Shown here in pieces: positions 46,725 through 54,609 of a DNA stretch of 64,000 nucleotides. Both the position numbers and the translations under genes were made by a program. The notes below the pieces were generated by a model. It saw only the letters and a program-made list of their open reading frames with translations, was not told the origin of the DNA and searched no databases. The stretch's first letter is position 1. Each line of letters starts with the position of its first letter. Source of the stretch: Tunturibacter psychrotolerans (GTDB taxonomy: Bacteria; Acidobacteriota; Terriglobia; Terriglobales; Acidobacteriaceae); NCBI RefSeq assembly GCF_040359615.1, contig NZ_CP132942.1, forward strand, positions 4,960,001 to 5,024,000, in the 5' to 3' direction.

Positions 46725-46750
46725 GATGCACTCATTGAGTGATAAGGCGA
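46725..46750 (+). repeat. 26-bp direct repeat, left copy, bordering the Cys-rich/MauE module
   Basis: Exactly repeated at 50685-50710. It contains the inverted repeat CACTCA-T-TGAGTG followed by ATAAGGCGA. The two copies bracket 3.9 kb with two divergent genes. Confidence 0.9.
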
Positions 46751-46963
46751 GCATCACTTAACTAGTTTCGCCTGGTGAACTTACACACAACCTGCTTTCG
46801 GCAAATTGCCATGCGAGCCGGCCTAGAGATGATCACGTCAGCATGCAGGCCATTGGTGGTAGCTCGCCAATGAACATTTGGGTATCCGCTTACTTGTACT
46901 TCCGCTCAAGCGGTATGCCGACGCTTCGTTGGAGATCCTCCACCCATTCGCGTGGTTCCTGAA

Positions 46964-48691
46964 TCAGTGCACGCATTGGTACGGCGCGAAGCACCCCGTC
47001 TCTTCTCCGATCGTGCAGCAGGTGGTCCCTGGCGGGCAGCACTTGCCGAGGCAGCAGGTCTGCGTTACCGGGCAGCATATCGTTTCGAAGGCTCCCCTGA
47101 CGTAGGTCCGGCATGGCGCGAGTTCCCCAGAGCATGGCACACAAACGCCCTTCGCCGGATCGGTGCATTGCTGCCCCTCGGGACAGCAACGCTGTCCGCA
47201 GATCCTATCCTGAGGGCAGCACCCGGCGCCGGTGCAGAGGTCACCCGCCCCGCAGCATTGAGTTCTGATTCCGCTTCCGAACCCAGTCGCGAACGTCTCC
47301 CAAGTCTGGCAGCAAAGATTGAAGGGTGGACAGCATACGTGCCCGCACATGTGCGCGGGCCACTCGCAGCATTGGCCGTTGCGGCAGACCCCGGTGCAGC
47401 AGACAGCGTTGTCTCCCTCGCCGCAGAGCTGATTAGGAGAGCAGCACTGTCCGTGCATGCACACCTCGTTAGGCCCACAACAGAACTCGCCGCAAGCCGG
47501 CCCGTGATCGCGTGGGCAGCACAGCCCCGACGACGGATCGACGCACACTTCTCCAGGGGGACAGCACTGTGGAGTTCCCCACTCGTCGGGACAATAGTCT
47601 CCGGCGCCAGCGGGACAACACACTCCCTGTGAGTGGCTCGCGCACTTGGTTCCGGAGGGGCAACAAAAATCGCCGCATGCCGGCCCGCTTCCCACCGCAC
47701 AACAGAGATCGCTCCCAGGGTCGGCGCATACCTGTCCCTCCGGACAGCAACGACCGCCGCAACAGAGCCTGCCGCCATCGCAGCACTCCGCCGTCCCGCC
47801 TCTCTGGCATCGCACCGGGCAGCACTTTCCCGGCGGATTGTCACAGACAGCGAGACAATCCGCGTCGTCGGAGAGGCACATCGCTCCGAGCACTCCGAAG
47901 CAGACCCCATAGAAAAATCCGCATGCGCTCGCTTCACTAGCCGCCTCCGCAATACAGGTGGTCTGCTTCTTACCGCATTCGTCCTCGCAATCGCTGCAAC
48001 CTGGAAACGACGCCGGCACATAGTCGAGCATCTGGTCGAGCACCTGCTGTTCGGGAAAAAGAAAGCAGTCCAGCATCTCCCGCGAGGCCCGCTGGGAGAT
48101 CTCCCGAATCTCCTCCCGTGTACGCCCGTCCAGCAATATCTGCGGGAGTCTTATCTCTGCGGCAAGACCCAGAGCATCCAGCACTGCCGCCGAATCCTCC
48201 AGGTGCTTTCCGTGAAGCAACCGTTTCGCCCTGGGGTCCAACGCGAAGGAGTGGCCATCCTCGAGCGTTGTCTCAGCTTTTTCACCACGGACTGTAACCT
48301 GCATGTGGGGAGCGCCCTGCACCTCGTGGCCGAACTCCACCCAGAGCTTCGACGCCTCACCAGGCATCGACGCCGTCTTCACCTGGAGGAGCCTTTCTCC
48401 ATCCCTGCGAATCGTAGTCGATGCAGAGGTCGCACCGGTCTTCAGATCTCTGGAAGAGAGGACGTCATAGGTGAGATAGTGGCCCGACGAGGTCGCGGCT
48501 TGCGCGGAAAAGGTCTGGCTCAGCAGATCTTTCTCGCGCCACATGGTGCACGGGCCACGCTGCGCCACGCGTGCTTTTTCTCTTGAGGGCCGCGCGGGTC
48601 GCGCACGCACCACCTTCGCAACCGAAGGTGTTCCTCTGAAGTATTCCAAGCGTCCTATGCTCTTCGAAAGTCCGTCGAACCAGTGTGCCAT
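46964..48691 (-). CDS. Very cysteine-rich repeat protein (granulin/Stig1-like CC repeats), unknown function
   Basis: 575 aa, ATG 48691 with CGGAG 7 bp upstream. Residues 1-50 are basic and contain no ordinary signal peptide. About 50-230 is a cysteine-poor domain (DLLSQTFSAQ, YLTYDVLSSRDL, LWVEFGHEVQGAPHMQVTV). From PGCSDCEDECGKKQTTC to the C-terminus there are, by hand count, about 70 of the 74 cysteines with 22 CC doublets, arranged as CCPxGxxC / CGxxCC units (GGRCCPEGQVC, FCCPSGTKC, QCCPPGEVC, KCCPPGTTCC). The pattern resembles granulin or Stig1-type knots; it is not a [4Fe-4S] ferredoxin spacing. A hydrophobic patch GFFYGVCFGVLGAMC sits at the junction. The divergent neighbour is a MauE-thioredoxin fusion, so I infer that it is an exported, heavily disulfide-bonded protein. 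Confidence 0.8.
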   Translation of the reverse strand: MAHWFDGLSKSIGRLEYFRGTPSVAKVVRARPARPSREKARVAQRGPCTMWREKDLLSQTFSAQAATSSGHYLTYDVLSSRDLKTGATSASTTIRRDGERLLQVKTASMPGEASKLWVEFGHEVQGAPHMQVTVRGEKAETTLEDGHSFALDPRAKRLLHGKHLEDSAAVLDALGLAAEIRLPQILLDGRTREEIREISQRASREMLDCFLFPEQQVLDQMLDYVPASFPGCSDCEDECGKKQTTCIAEAASEASACGFFYGVCFGVLGAMCLSDDADCLAVCDNPPGKCCPVRCQRGGTAECCDGGRLCCGGRCCPEGQVCADPGSDLCCAVGSGPACGDFCCPSGTKCASHSQGVCCPAGAGDYCPDEWGTPQCCPPGEVCVDPSSGLCCPRDHGPACGEFCCGPNEVCMHGQCCSPNQLCGEGDNAVCCTGVCRNGQCCEWPAHMCGHVCCPPFNLCCQTWETFATGFGSGIRTQCCGAGDLCTGAGCCPQDRICGQRCCPEGQQCTDPAKGVCVPCSGELAPCRTYVRGAFETICCPVTQTCCLGKCCPPGTTCCTIGEETGCFAPYQCVH

Positions 48692-48904
48692 TGGAACACT
48701 CCGATCGTGGAACGTTGAATGGTCGTAAGCGTTCGGTTGCCGTGTATACTACGCCAGCCATCGAATCGGACGCAACAAACTGCCTGCGCCAACGCGAAGC
48801 ATTTCTTGCCTGCACGCTCACGACCGTGGCGGAACTGTCCCTATCGTTGGCCCCGGCCGAGGTTACATTCACCGCCTCTTGATGGATGGCGAGGAGAGTA
48901 GCGA
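48692..48904. promoter_or_regulatory. Divergent promoter region of the Cys-rich / MauE-thioredoxin pair
   Basis: 213 bp between the two start codons. TATACT at 48745-48750 is a possible -10 for the rightward gene, though no good -35 is seen at 17 bp. Confidence 0.35.
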
Positions 48905-50470
48905 ATGGGCGCCTTGCTCTTGATTTGCAGACTGTTTCTCGCTCTCGTCTTCCTGATTGCGGGAGTTGCAAAGTTTGTCAGCAGACAATCCACCCGGGAG
49001 ATGCTCGAAGACTTCGGCTTGCCCGACTCTCTCGTCCCTGTGTCGATCATCCTGCTGCCTCTGTCCGAGTTGTGCGTCGCCGTCGCCCTGTTCATCACTC
49101 CTTCGGCACGGTCCGGGGGCGTGGCCGCTCTGACCCTTCTAGGCGCCTTCTGTGTCGGCATAGGGGTCAATCTCCATTTCGGCCGCCGTCCTAGTTGCCA
49201 GTGCTTTGGCCAGCTGGGCTCCTCTCCCGTCAGCCGCTACACTATCTTCCGAAACCTTCTGCTCATGGCGTTGGCCGGCGTCGTCCTGTGGCGGCCCTCC
49301 GCTTATACTGCGCTCGCCTTACCGATTCAGCAGGCCGCCCTGCTGCTCGCGGTTTTCGGAATCTGCCTCGGCCTTTTCATTGTCTTCCTTCTTTTCCAAC
49401 TCACTGCGCAGAATGGCCGTATCTTGCTCGCGTTCGAAGAACTCTCCTCACGCCAGCCTGGCACCGCTCTCAGCGGCGCAGCAACTTCCCGAGCCATCAA
49501 CACGGGAGTAGGCCTACCCATCGGGTCGCGCGCCCCGAACTTTCAGCTTGCTGAACTCTCCGGCCGCCTTCGGACGCTTGCCGATCTTCTTCACGGTGGT
49601 TCCCCACTGCTGCTTACTTTTGTCGATCCCGGCTGCGGGCCCTGCCATGCGCTGTTGCCCTCGCTCGTGCGATGGCAGCACGAAGATCCCCGGCTGAGGT
49701 TCATCCTCATCTCCAGAGGCACCGCAGAGGAGAACCTCGAGAAGGTAGCCAACGCCCGCAACATCCCCGTCCTTCTTCAGGTTGACCGCGAAGTTCAGCA
49801 GGTCTACGAGGCCCTTGGCACTCCGAGCATGCTCCACGTTGCACCCGACGGCTCCATTGGCAGCGGAGTCGCCCAAGGTAGCGAACAGATCGGCGCCCTC
49901 GTCTCAGCACTGCGTTCTATGCCAAGCCCTGGCACTGCATCCGTGGCGCTTACACCACAAAGACTCACCACTCAAAGTTCACCCACTAACAGCGTGCCGC
50001 AGCCGGATTCTGGCCGAGTCCGCGCCTCTAATCACATCCCCGCCTCCAACCGCCCAAAGGTGATCCTGCAGCCCGGCGTTCCGCTCCCAGGTGAGCTTGC
50101 GCTCAAGCTAAATGAAGCTGGGGCCGACCTCGTCTCCTACCGGGGCAAATCTCTCTTGCTGCTCTTCTGGAGTTCTGCCTGCGGCTTCTGCCAAACCATG
50201 CTCCCCGACTTGAGACAGTGGGAGGCGACCCGCTCCCCCGGCGATCCCGAGTTGATTGTCATAGAGAGCGCCGCAGCGCCGCCCAGCAATGGAAATGAGC
50301 TCCACTTTCCCAGCATCTACGATGCCTCCTTTGAGCTGGGGCGCGCCTTTTCCATCGGCGGGACCCCCTCCGCGGTGCTGCTCTCATCTGACGGTACCGT
50401 AGCTGGCGAAATCGCCGTCGGCAGGAGCGCCATAATGAACCTGGTTTCGCGGCTCCAAGTCGCTGAATAG
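48905..50470 (+). CDS. MauE-type membrane protein fused to two thioredoxin-fold domains
   Basis: 521 aa, ATG 48905 with GAGGAG 8 bp upstream. Residues 1-165 have four to five membrane segments in the MauE/DoxX pattern (ICRLFLALVFLIAGVAKF; SIILLPLSELCVAVALFI) and the MauE signature CQCFG (Cys98, Cys100) before RNLLLMALAGVVLW. About 203-340 is a TlpA/Trx domain with Cys244-Gly-Pro-Cys247 and a cis-Pro at GTPSM (307). After a 45-residue Ser/Thr/Pro linker, 384-521 is a second Trx domain with Cys426-Gly-Phe-Cys429 and cis-Pro in GGTPSA (488). MauE is needed with MauD for the six disulfides of methylamine dehydrogenase small subunit. Here one chain could relay electrons from two periplasmic Trx domains to the membrane, serving the divergent Cys-rich protein. 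No mau genes are nearby. Confidence 0.85.
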   Translation: MGALLLICRLFLALVFLIAGVAKFVSRQSTREMLEDFGLPDSLVPVSIILLPLSELCVAVALFITPSARSGGVAALTLLGAFCVGIGVNLHFGRRPSCQCFGQLGSSPVSRYTIFRNLLLMALAGVVLWRPSAYTALALPIQQAALLLAVFGICLGLFIVFLLFQLTAQNGRILLAFEELSSRQPGTALSGAATSRAINTGVGLPIGSRAPNFQLAELSGRLRTLADLLHGGSPLLLTFVDPGCGPCHALLPSLVRWQHEDPRLRFILISRGTAEENLEKVANARNIPVLLQVDREVQQVYEALGTPSMLHVAPDGSIGSGVAQGSEQIGALVSALRSMPSPGTASVALTPQRLTTQSSPTNSVPQPDSGRVRASNHIPASNRPKVILQPGVPLPGELALKLNEAGADLVSYRGKSLLLLFWSSACGFCQTMLPDLRQWEATRSPGDPELIVIESAAAPPSNGNELHFPSIYDASFELGRAFSIGGTPSAVLLSSDGTVAGEIAVGRSAIMNLVSRLQVAE

Positions 50471-50684
50471 ACCTTACTGCGCTTCGGCGGGTTACCGTGG
50501 CCTTCTGCAGTGCTGCATGAGGCACTCGACGTGCATTCTTGACTGGTCTGTCGCGCGTTGAGACGGTCCCTTGACACCATTGGGCCCGGCTCCGCGCGGG
50601 ATGAAATGCGCGCCCCCCTCAGGGGCGGATCCGCGTAGCCCAAGTCGGTTGCTCCCGGTGAATCTCGGCGATTGGTAACAGTCT

Positions 50685-50710
50685 GATGCACTCATTGAGT
50701 GATAAGGCGA
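50685..50710 (+). repeat. 26-bp direct repeat, right copy
   Basis: Exact match to 46725-46750 in the same orientation. A related CCACTCATCGAGG follows 5 bp later. The 50471-50750 gap otherwise has a GC hairpin CGCCCC-CCTCA-GGGGCG near 50612 without a T run. Confidence 0.9.
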
Positions 50711-50750
50711 TTTACCACTCATCGAGGCTAGATGTTTGACTTGGCCAAAC

Positions 50751-51245
50751 TCAATCAACCCTGTAAGCGACCCCGTTGATCGCGCCGCCGTCGACCACCA
50801 GGATGAATTTCCGGCCCTGGTTCACCACGATGAAGTGGTAGCCAAGCGGAGGAAAGCCGGGCGCAACGTCGATCGAGGCCGATCCGGTGCAATCCGGATT
50901 GACGTTGTAGGTGCCGGTGCTCGGTCTCCACTCCTCGATGGGAGGCTGGCCGTTGAGAACGACGTGGTCGATCTCTGTGAGGGTGCCGTCTCCCCGAAAG
51001 TGAGCGAGAACTAGGGTCCGCAAGATGGCATCATTCACATCCGTCCTGTTGCCCTCAATCTGAATTCCATAGTCGCCAGTCAGTGTGCGGTTTGAACACT
51101 TTTTGTGCTGCCCTTCGTTGCGATCATCGAGGGCGCTTGAATGGTTTAACTGGCCAAGAGCAAAAGTGGCCGATGCCATGATGATGCCAACTGCAAATTT
51201 CCGTGTGATAGTGCTCAGTGGGGCTAAAGTCGAATTGTTTTTCAT
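50751..51245 (-). CDS. Small secreted protein, unknown function
   Basis: 164 aa from ATG 51245, where AAGGAGGG stands 5 bp upstream; the frame is open further but that start lies inside the divergent regulator gene. Signal peptide about residues 14-35 (TRKFAVGIIMASATFALGQ). The mature protein begins with CSNRTLTGDYGIQIEG and contains LVLAHFRGDGTLTEIDHVVLNGQ and GTYNVNPDCTGSASIDV, a beta-rich pattern seen in many acidobacterial secreted proteins of about 150 aa. Two cysteines could pair. Divergent from the winged-helix/PD40 gene with 139 bp between, so it may be that regulator's target. Confidence 0.75.
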   Translation of the reverse strand: MKNNSTLAPLSTITRKFAVGIIMASATFALGQLNHSSALDDRNEGQHKKCSNRTLTGDYGIQIEGNRTDVNDAILRTLVLAHFRGDGTLTEIDHVVLNGQPPIEEWRPSTGTYNVNPDCTGSASIDVAPGFPPLGYHFIVVNQGRKFILVVDGGAINGVAYRVD

Positions 51246-51384
51246 AGACCCTCCTTGGGAATGTGAGCCGCAACGCAACGACAGGGAGACTTTGCAGTAG
51301 ATCAGAGGAAGAAGTCCTGACAGAAGTGTGAAAATTAGTTGATAGAATTTTGAGGCCCGAGTTCTTGTAGGTATCTCTATATCC

Positions 51385-53646
51385 GTGAAGTACATCTATG
51401 AATTCGGCGACTTCCGCATGGATCCTGCTGAGCAGCTTCTGCTACGGCATGGGCGGCCGGTAGTCTTGACTCCGAAGGTCTTTGAGGCGCTGCTGATCCT
51501 GGTTCAGAGCGACGGCCGGCTGATTGAAAAAGATAGCTTCATCAGGCAACTCTGGCCTGAAGTCTTTGTTGAGGAAGTCACCCTTGCGCAGAATATTTCT
51601 CAATTAAGGAAGGCCCTTGGGGACGGGAAAAACGGAACTTCGATCATCCAGACAGTGCACAAACGCGGGTATCGATTTACGCCTGCGGTAAGAAAAATTG
51701 TCTGCGATACTTCAAGGCTGTCGGATATCGCAAATGAAGAACAAGCCGGCGTCGTTCTCGCCGAGAATCAATCGGCAGCTGCAGACCACCCTCCCGCGGG
51801 TCTGAGCCATTCCCAGGCCGCACTGACGGCAAGGGAAACACCTCCCATTCCTCAGGTGCTCGATATACCGGAAAGTTCCAGGCAACGCGGCTTCCACATC
51901 CTGGGTACTATCGTGTGCGTTGTAATCATAGTTTTTGTCGCAGGGTGGATTTTGCGCGCCAGAAATCATCGCAGCGAACATGTCTCTAGAACATCGGCCC
52001 GAATGCAGATGGTTCCGATCCTCAGTCTTCCGGGGAGAGTCAGTGATCCGGCCCTTTCTCCGAACGCGGAAGAGATTGCGTTCACGTGGGATGGGGAGAA
52101 CGCAGTGCGCGGGGATGTGTATGTCCACTTGATCGGGGGCGAAAAACCACTGCGTTTGACTCACACTGAGAGCGGCTTCACATGCTGTGCAAGCTGGTCG
52201 CCAAACGGACATCAGATAGCGTTTGGCCGTTGCGATGACAGTGGAGGAGCGGTCTTTGTTGTTCCGGCGTTGGGCGGTGCGGAGCGCAGAGTTACTAGCG
52301 TGGCTTGCATCTACGGGAATGCCGGTTGGCCCATTTGGACCGCAGACGGCAAGTCGCTGGTAATCGCTGACCACTGTGCGCCGGAGGGTGCGATCGGCAT
52401 CGTTCTCTTCTCACTGGCAACCGGCGAGAAACAGTGCCTGTCTCATCCGGAGACGGGGGACCGTGGCGACCGGAGTCCGGTATTGTCTCCTGACGGAAAC
52501 ACGATTGCGTTTATCCGTATGCACTCCAGGACTGTGAATGAAATCTGTACCATCCCTTTGAAGGGAGGCACCACTCGTGTCGTCACGCCGGATGGAGGAA
52601 GTTTCTGGGCGCTGATGTGGTCTTCCGACGGAAAGCGCATTATCTTCCGGTCACCGAGGCAGGGTATCAATCGAATCTGGAAAGTGTCCCTCGACGGCGG
52701 CCCCGTGACAGCCGAGCACGTCTACCCGGAAGTTGGCTCGCAATCCCACGATGGCAGGCGACTCGCATATATTCAAAGTCCGGGAACCTGGCCGACAGAA
52801 GCTGTGCGCGTTACGCTATCTCGGACTGGTGAACGAGTTCTCGGAGTGCAAGCACTTTTCGCTTCGGGGAGCACCAGTTCGGCTCTTCAACCCTCACCCG
52901 ACGATCGAGAGCTGGTATTCGAGTCGGACTTGGCGCAGGACGCAGGCTGGACGATGGAAATCTGGAAAAGCAGATCGGACGGAAGCGATCCGCTGCAGCT
53001 AACTAACTTTCATGGTCATGCCGGAACTCCACGCTGGTCGCCGGATGGTAAGTCGATAGCGTTCGACTATCGGCCGGGATTGAGAAGCCATATCTATGTG
53101 ATGGATTCGATGGGCCGCAATCCGCACATGGTAAGCTCTGATCGATTTGAGCAGCAGGCTCCAAGCTGGTCGCGTGACGGCAAGTCGATCTACTTTACGG
53201 CTAACAATACGGGAGACTGGCAGGTCTGGCGACAGGACCTCGCGTCGGGAGAAGAAACGCAAATCACTCATCAAGGGGGCTATTCGGCGTTCGAGTCCAA
53301 TGACGGCAAGAAGCTCTATTATTCAAGACTCGAAGGCGGAGGCATCTGGACTGTGCCGGTGAATGGAGGCGCAGAGGAACAGATCACGGATGCTCTGCAT
53401 CATGGCTACTGGGGCCACTTTTCGGTGGTCGATTCCGGAATTTACTTTCTGGACGCAGATGCAGAGCCGGGTCCAACGATAATGTTCTATGACTTCCACA
53501 AACGTCGCACTACACCCGTGCTCACGCTTAAGGAAAATCCCCTTCCGTGGACGGCAAGTCTGGCGGCGTCACGCAATGGGCTTACACTCTACTTTGTGCA
53601 GTACAAGCTGACTAGCTCCATCGCCCTGGCCGAAAACTTTCAGTGA
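51385..53646 (+). CDS. Winged-helix (OmpR/CadC-type) regulator with transmembrane segment and PD40 beta-propeller
   Basis: 753 aa, GTG start. Residues 1-98 are a C-terminal-output-type winged helix (VVLTPKVFEALLILVQSDGRLIEKDSFIRQLW, NISQLRKALGD, TVHKRGYRF). One membrane helix at about 170-190 (ILGTIVCVVIIVFVAGWIL). The rest is a TolB-like propeller of PD40 units: LSPNAEEIAFTWDGE, WSPNGHQIAFGR, LSPDGNTIAFIR, WSPDGKSIAFDY, WSRDGKSIYFTAN. It resembles CadC in binding DNA from the membrane while sensing periplasmic state, a design very common in acidobacteria. The divergent secreted-protein gene is the likely target; the ligand is unknown. Confidence 0.9.
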   Translation: MKYIYEFGDFRMDPAEQLLLRHGRPVVLTPKVFEALLILVQSDGRLIEKDSFIRQLWPEVFVEEVTLAQNISQLRKALGDGKNGTSIIQTVHKRGYRFTPAVRKIVCDTSRLSDIANEEQAGVVLAENQSAAADHPPAGLSHSQAALTARETPPIPQVLDIPESSRQRGFHILGTIVCVVIIVFVAGWILRARNHRSEHVSRTSARMQMVPILSLPGRVSDPALSPNAEEIAFTWDGENAVRGDVYVHLIGGEKPLRLTHTESGFTCCASWSPNGHQIAFGRCDDSGGAVFVVPALGGAERRVTSVACIYGNAGWPIWTADGKSLVIADHCAPEGAIGIVLFSLATGEKQCLSHPETGDRGDRSPVLSPDGNTIAFIRMHSRTVNEICTIPLKGGTTRVVTPDGGSFWALMWSSDGKRIIFRSPRQGINRIWKVSLDGGPVTAEHVYPEVGSQSHDGRRLAYIQSPGTWPTEAVRVTLSRTGERVLGVQALFASGSTSSALQPSPDDRELVFESDLAQDAGWTMEIWKSRSDGSDPLQLTNFHGHAGTPRWSPDGKSIAFDYRPGLRSHIYVMDSMGRNPHMVSSDRFEQQAPSWSRDGKSIYFTANNTGDWQVWRQDLASGEETQITHQGGYSAFESNDGKKLYYSRLEGGGIWTVPVNGGAEEQITDALHHGYWGHFSVVDSGIYFLDADAEPGPTIMFYDFHKRRTTPVLTLKENPLPWTASLAASRNGLTLYFVQYKLTSSIALAENFQ

Positions 53647-53885
53647 GATGTCACTGACTAGTGAATTAAGCCCTTAGCTCCCAAGCTGACCTCCTTCAAA
53701 ACTCATACGACTAGCTGTTCAAACCCTGAAAGATTGGCGCCCAGCTTTACCCTGTCATTTTCTCTATTCCAGTCGTCGGAATCAAGCTGCCGCGCTGGCT
53801 GGGCTGATTGCTCCCTTGATTGAACTAGTGAGGAACGCACGAATGTTTACTGATTTCCCGTGGGCGACTTTTCACTTGGACGAAA

Positions 53886-53905
53886 AGTCGGCTTCTCGGA
53901 CAAGT
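53886..53905 (+). repeat. 20-bp repeat, exact copy at 63306-63325
   Basis: AGTCGGCTTCTCGGACAAGT, present identically 9.4 kb downstream in the same orientation. Confidence 0.85.
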
Positions 53906-53915
53906 GGCGTCCCGT

Positions 53916-53945
53916 AGTTCCTTGAAAACGGGGTTATGAGAAACT
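53916..53945 (-). repeat. 30-bp dispersed element, copy A (most diverged)
   Basis: Starts AGTTCC and ends AAACT on the plus strand with AAAA at the same place as in the copy at 63172. Ends conserved, centre diverged. Confidence 0.4.
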
Positions 53946-54082
53946 TCGACCTTGAACTTGCCGCAAAGCTGACTAGAAAGGATGCTTCCTGCTCTGGCAG
54001 AAGAGTGTTCGTCTCTCTTGATCCACTCATGATCCATCGCAATGGTCTGCCGATTTCGACTGTGTACAGGAAGGAAGACCCT

Positions 54083-54376
54083 ATGGCTATCTCCATCTCC
54101 GACTTGGCCACGGCTCAGCCCGTTGCGTCCCCATCAACCCCCGATCTAGCCTCGAAGCCCACAGGGAACTCCGAGGACAGCGTCAAGGTGTCGCAGGATG
54201 CCCAGATCCAACTTCTCGCGCAGCAGGGCCAGAGTCCTTCGGAGATCGCGCAAAATTTGGGTATCGCGGCGATCACCGTCGCGGCGTACTTGGGTGAAGT
54301 TCCCGTTCCGTCGCCCCCTGCCCCCGAGCCTCAAAACGGCCCGTCACCGGCAGCTTCGATACCGGCGATGAGCTGA
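54083..54376 (+). CDS. Small protein with HTH-like segment
   Basis: 97 aa from ATG 54083 with AAGGAAG 6 bp upstream. The middle, SQDAQIQLLAQQGQSPSEIAQNLGIAAITVAAYLG, has the spacing of a helix-turn-helix (LuxR/sigma-4-like), flanked by Pro/Ser-rich low-complexity ends (EVPVPSPPAPEPQNGPSP). Possibly a small DNA-binding or FlbT-type accessory protein; I cannot name it. It stands alone in a degenerate region. Confidence 0.55.
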   Translation: MAISISDLATAQPVASPSTPDLASKPTGNSEDSVKVSQDAQIQLLAQQGQSPSEIAQNLGIAAITVAAYLGEVPVPSPPAPEPQNGPSPAASIPAMS

Positions 54377-54458
54377 CCACTAATCATTCGACAGCTTCCA
54401 ACTTTGTCGGCGGAGAACGCTGAAGGGTTACGAATCCATCTCCGCCGACCAACCTCCT

Positions 54459-54488
54459 AGTTTCCGAAAACGTAACATTTCGCGCATT
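54459..54488 (-). repeat. 30-bp dispersed element, copy B
   Basis: Minus-strand reading ends TTTTCGGAAACT. Matches copy D at about two-thirds of positions, with both ends conserved. Confidence 0.6.
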
Positions 54489-54609
54489 ACGGAAGTCGGC
54501 GCAGTCCGAGTATTTCCACACTGAATTGGCATCCCGTGGTCGAAACAGAGGCCAATACGATAGAACGATCTTGGTCTTGCTTCTATTCGCCCCAAATCTG
54601 ACATTGAAC

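Larger units (their letters stand above)
46322..46963. other. Repeat-rich intergenic region with IS remnant
   Basis: 642 bp. 46405-46440 carries spaced CACCACG heptamers (CACCACGTTCACCACGCATT then CCACCACG); AC-rich sequence follows to 46530; a REP-like GGGGTGGCCCATCC at about 46546; an IS5-like end at 46579; the 26-bp direct repeat at 46725; then nothing recognisable. The 62-codon ORF at 46394 is low-complexity and not accepted. Confidence 0.6.
53647..54082. other. Intergenic region with hairpin and repeats
   Basis: 436 bp without a gene I accept. It holds a 9-bp palindrome CGACTTTTC / GAAAAGTCG (53865-53873 / 53882-53890), a 20-bp sequence repeated at 63306, and one 30-bp dispersed element (53916-53945). 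An open frame runs from 53936 into the next gene but has no ribosome site. Confidence 0.6.

Noticed and set aside
46952..47632. Plus-strand ORF of 226 codons and others at 47633-48586
   Set aside because: Antisense to the Cys-rich gene; no motif, and the minus-strand frame has the clear CC repeat pattern and a ribosome site.
46725..50710. 26-bp repeats as phage or integrative-element attachment sites
   Set aside because: No integrase, tRNA or phage gene lies between or beside them, so I report them only as direct repeats.
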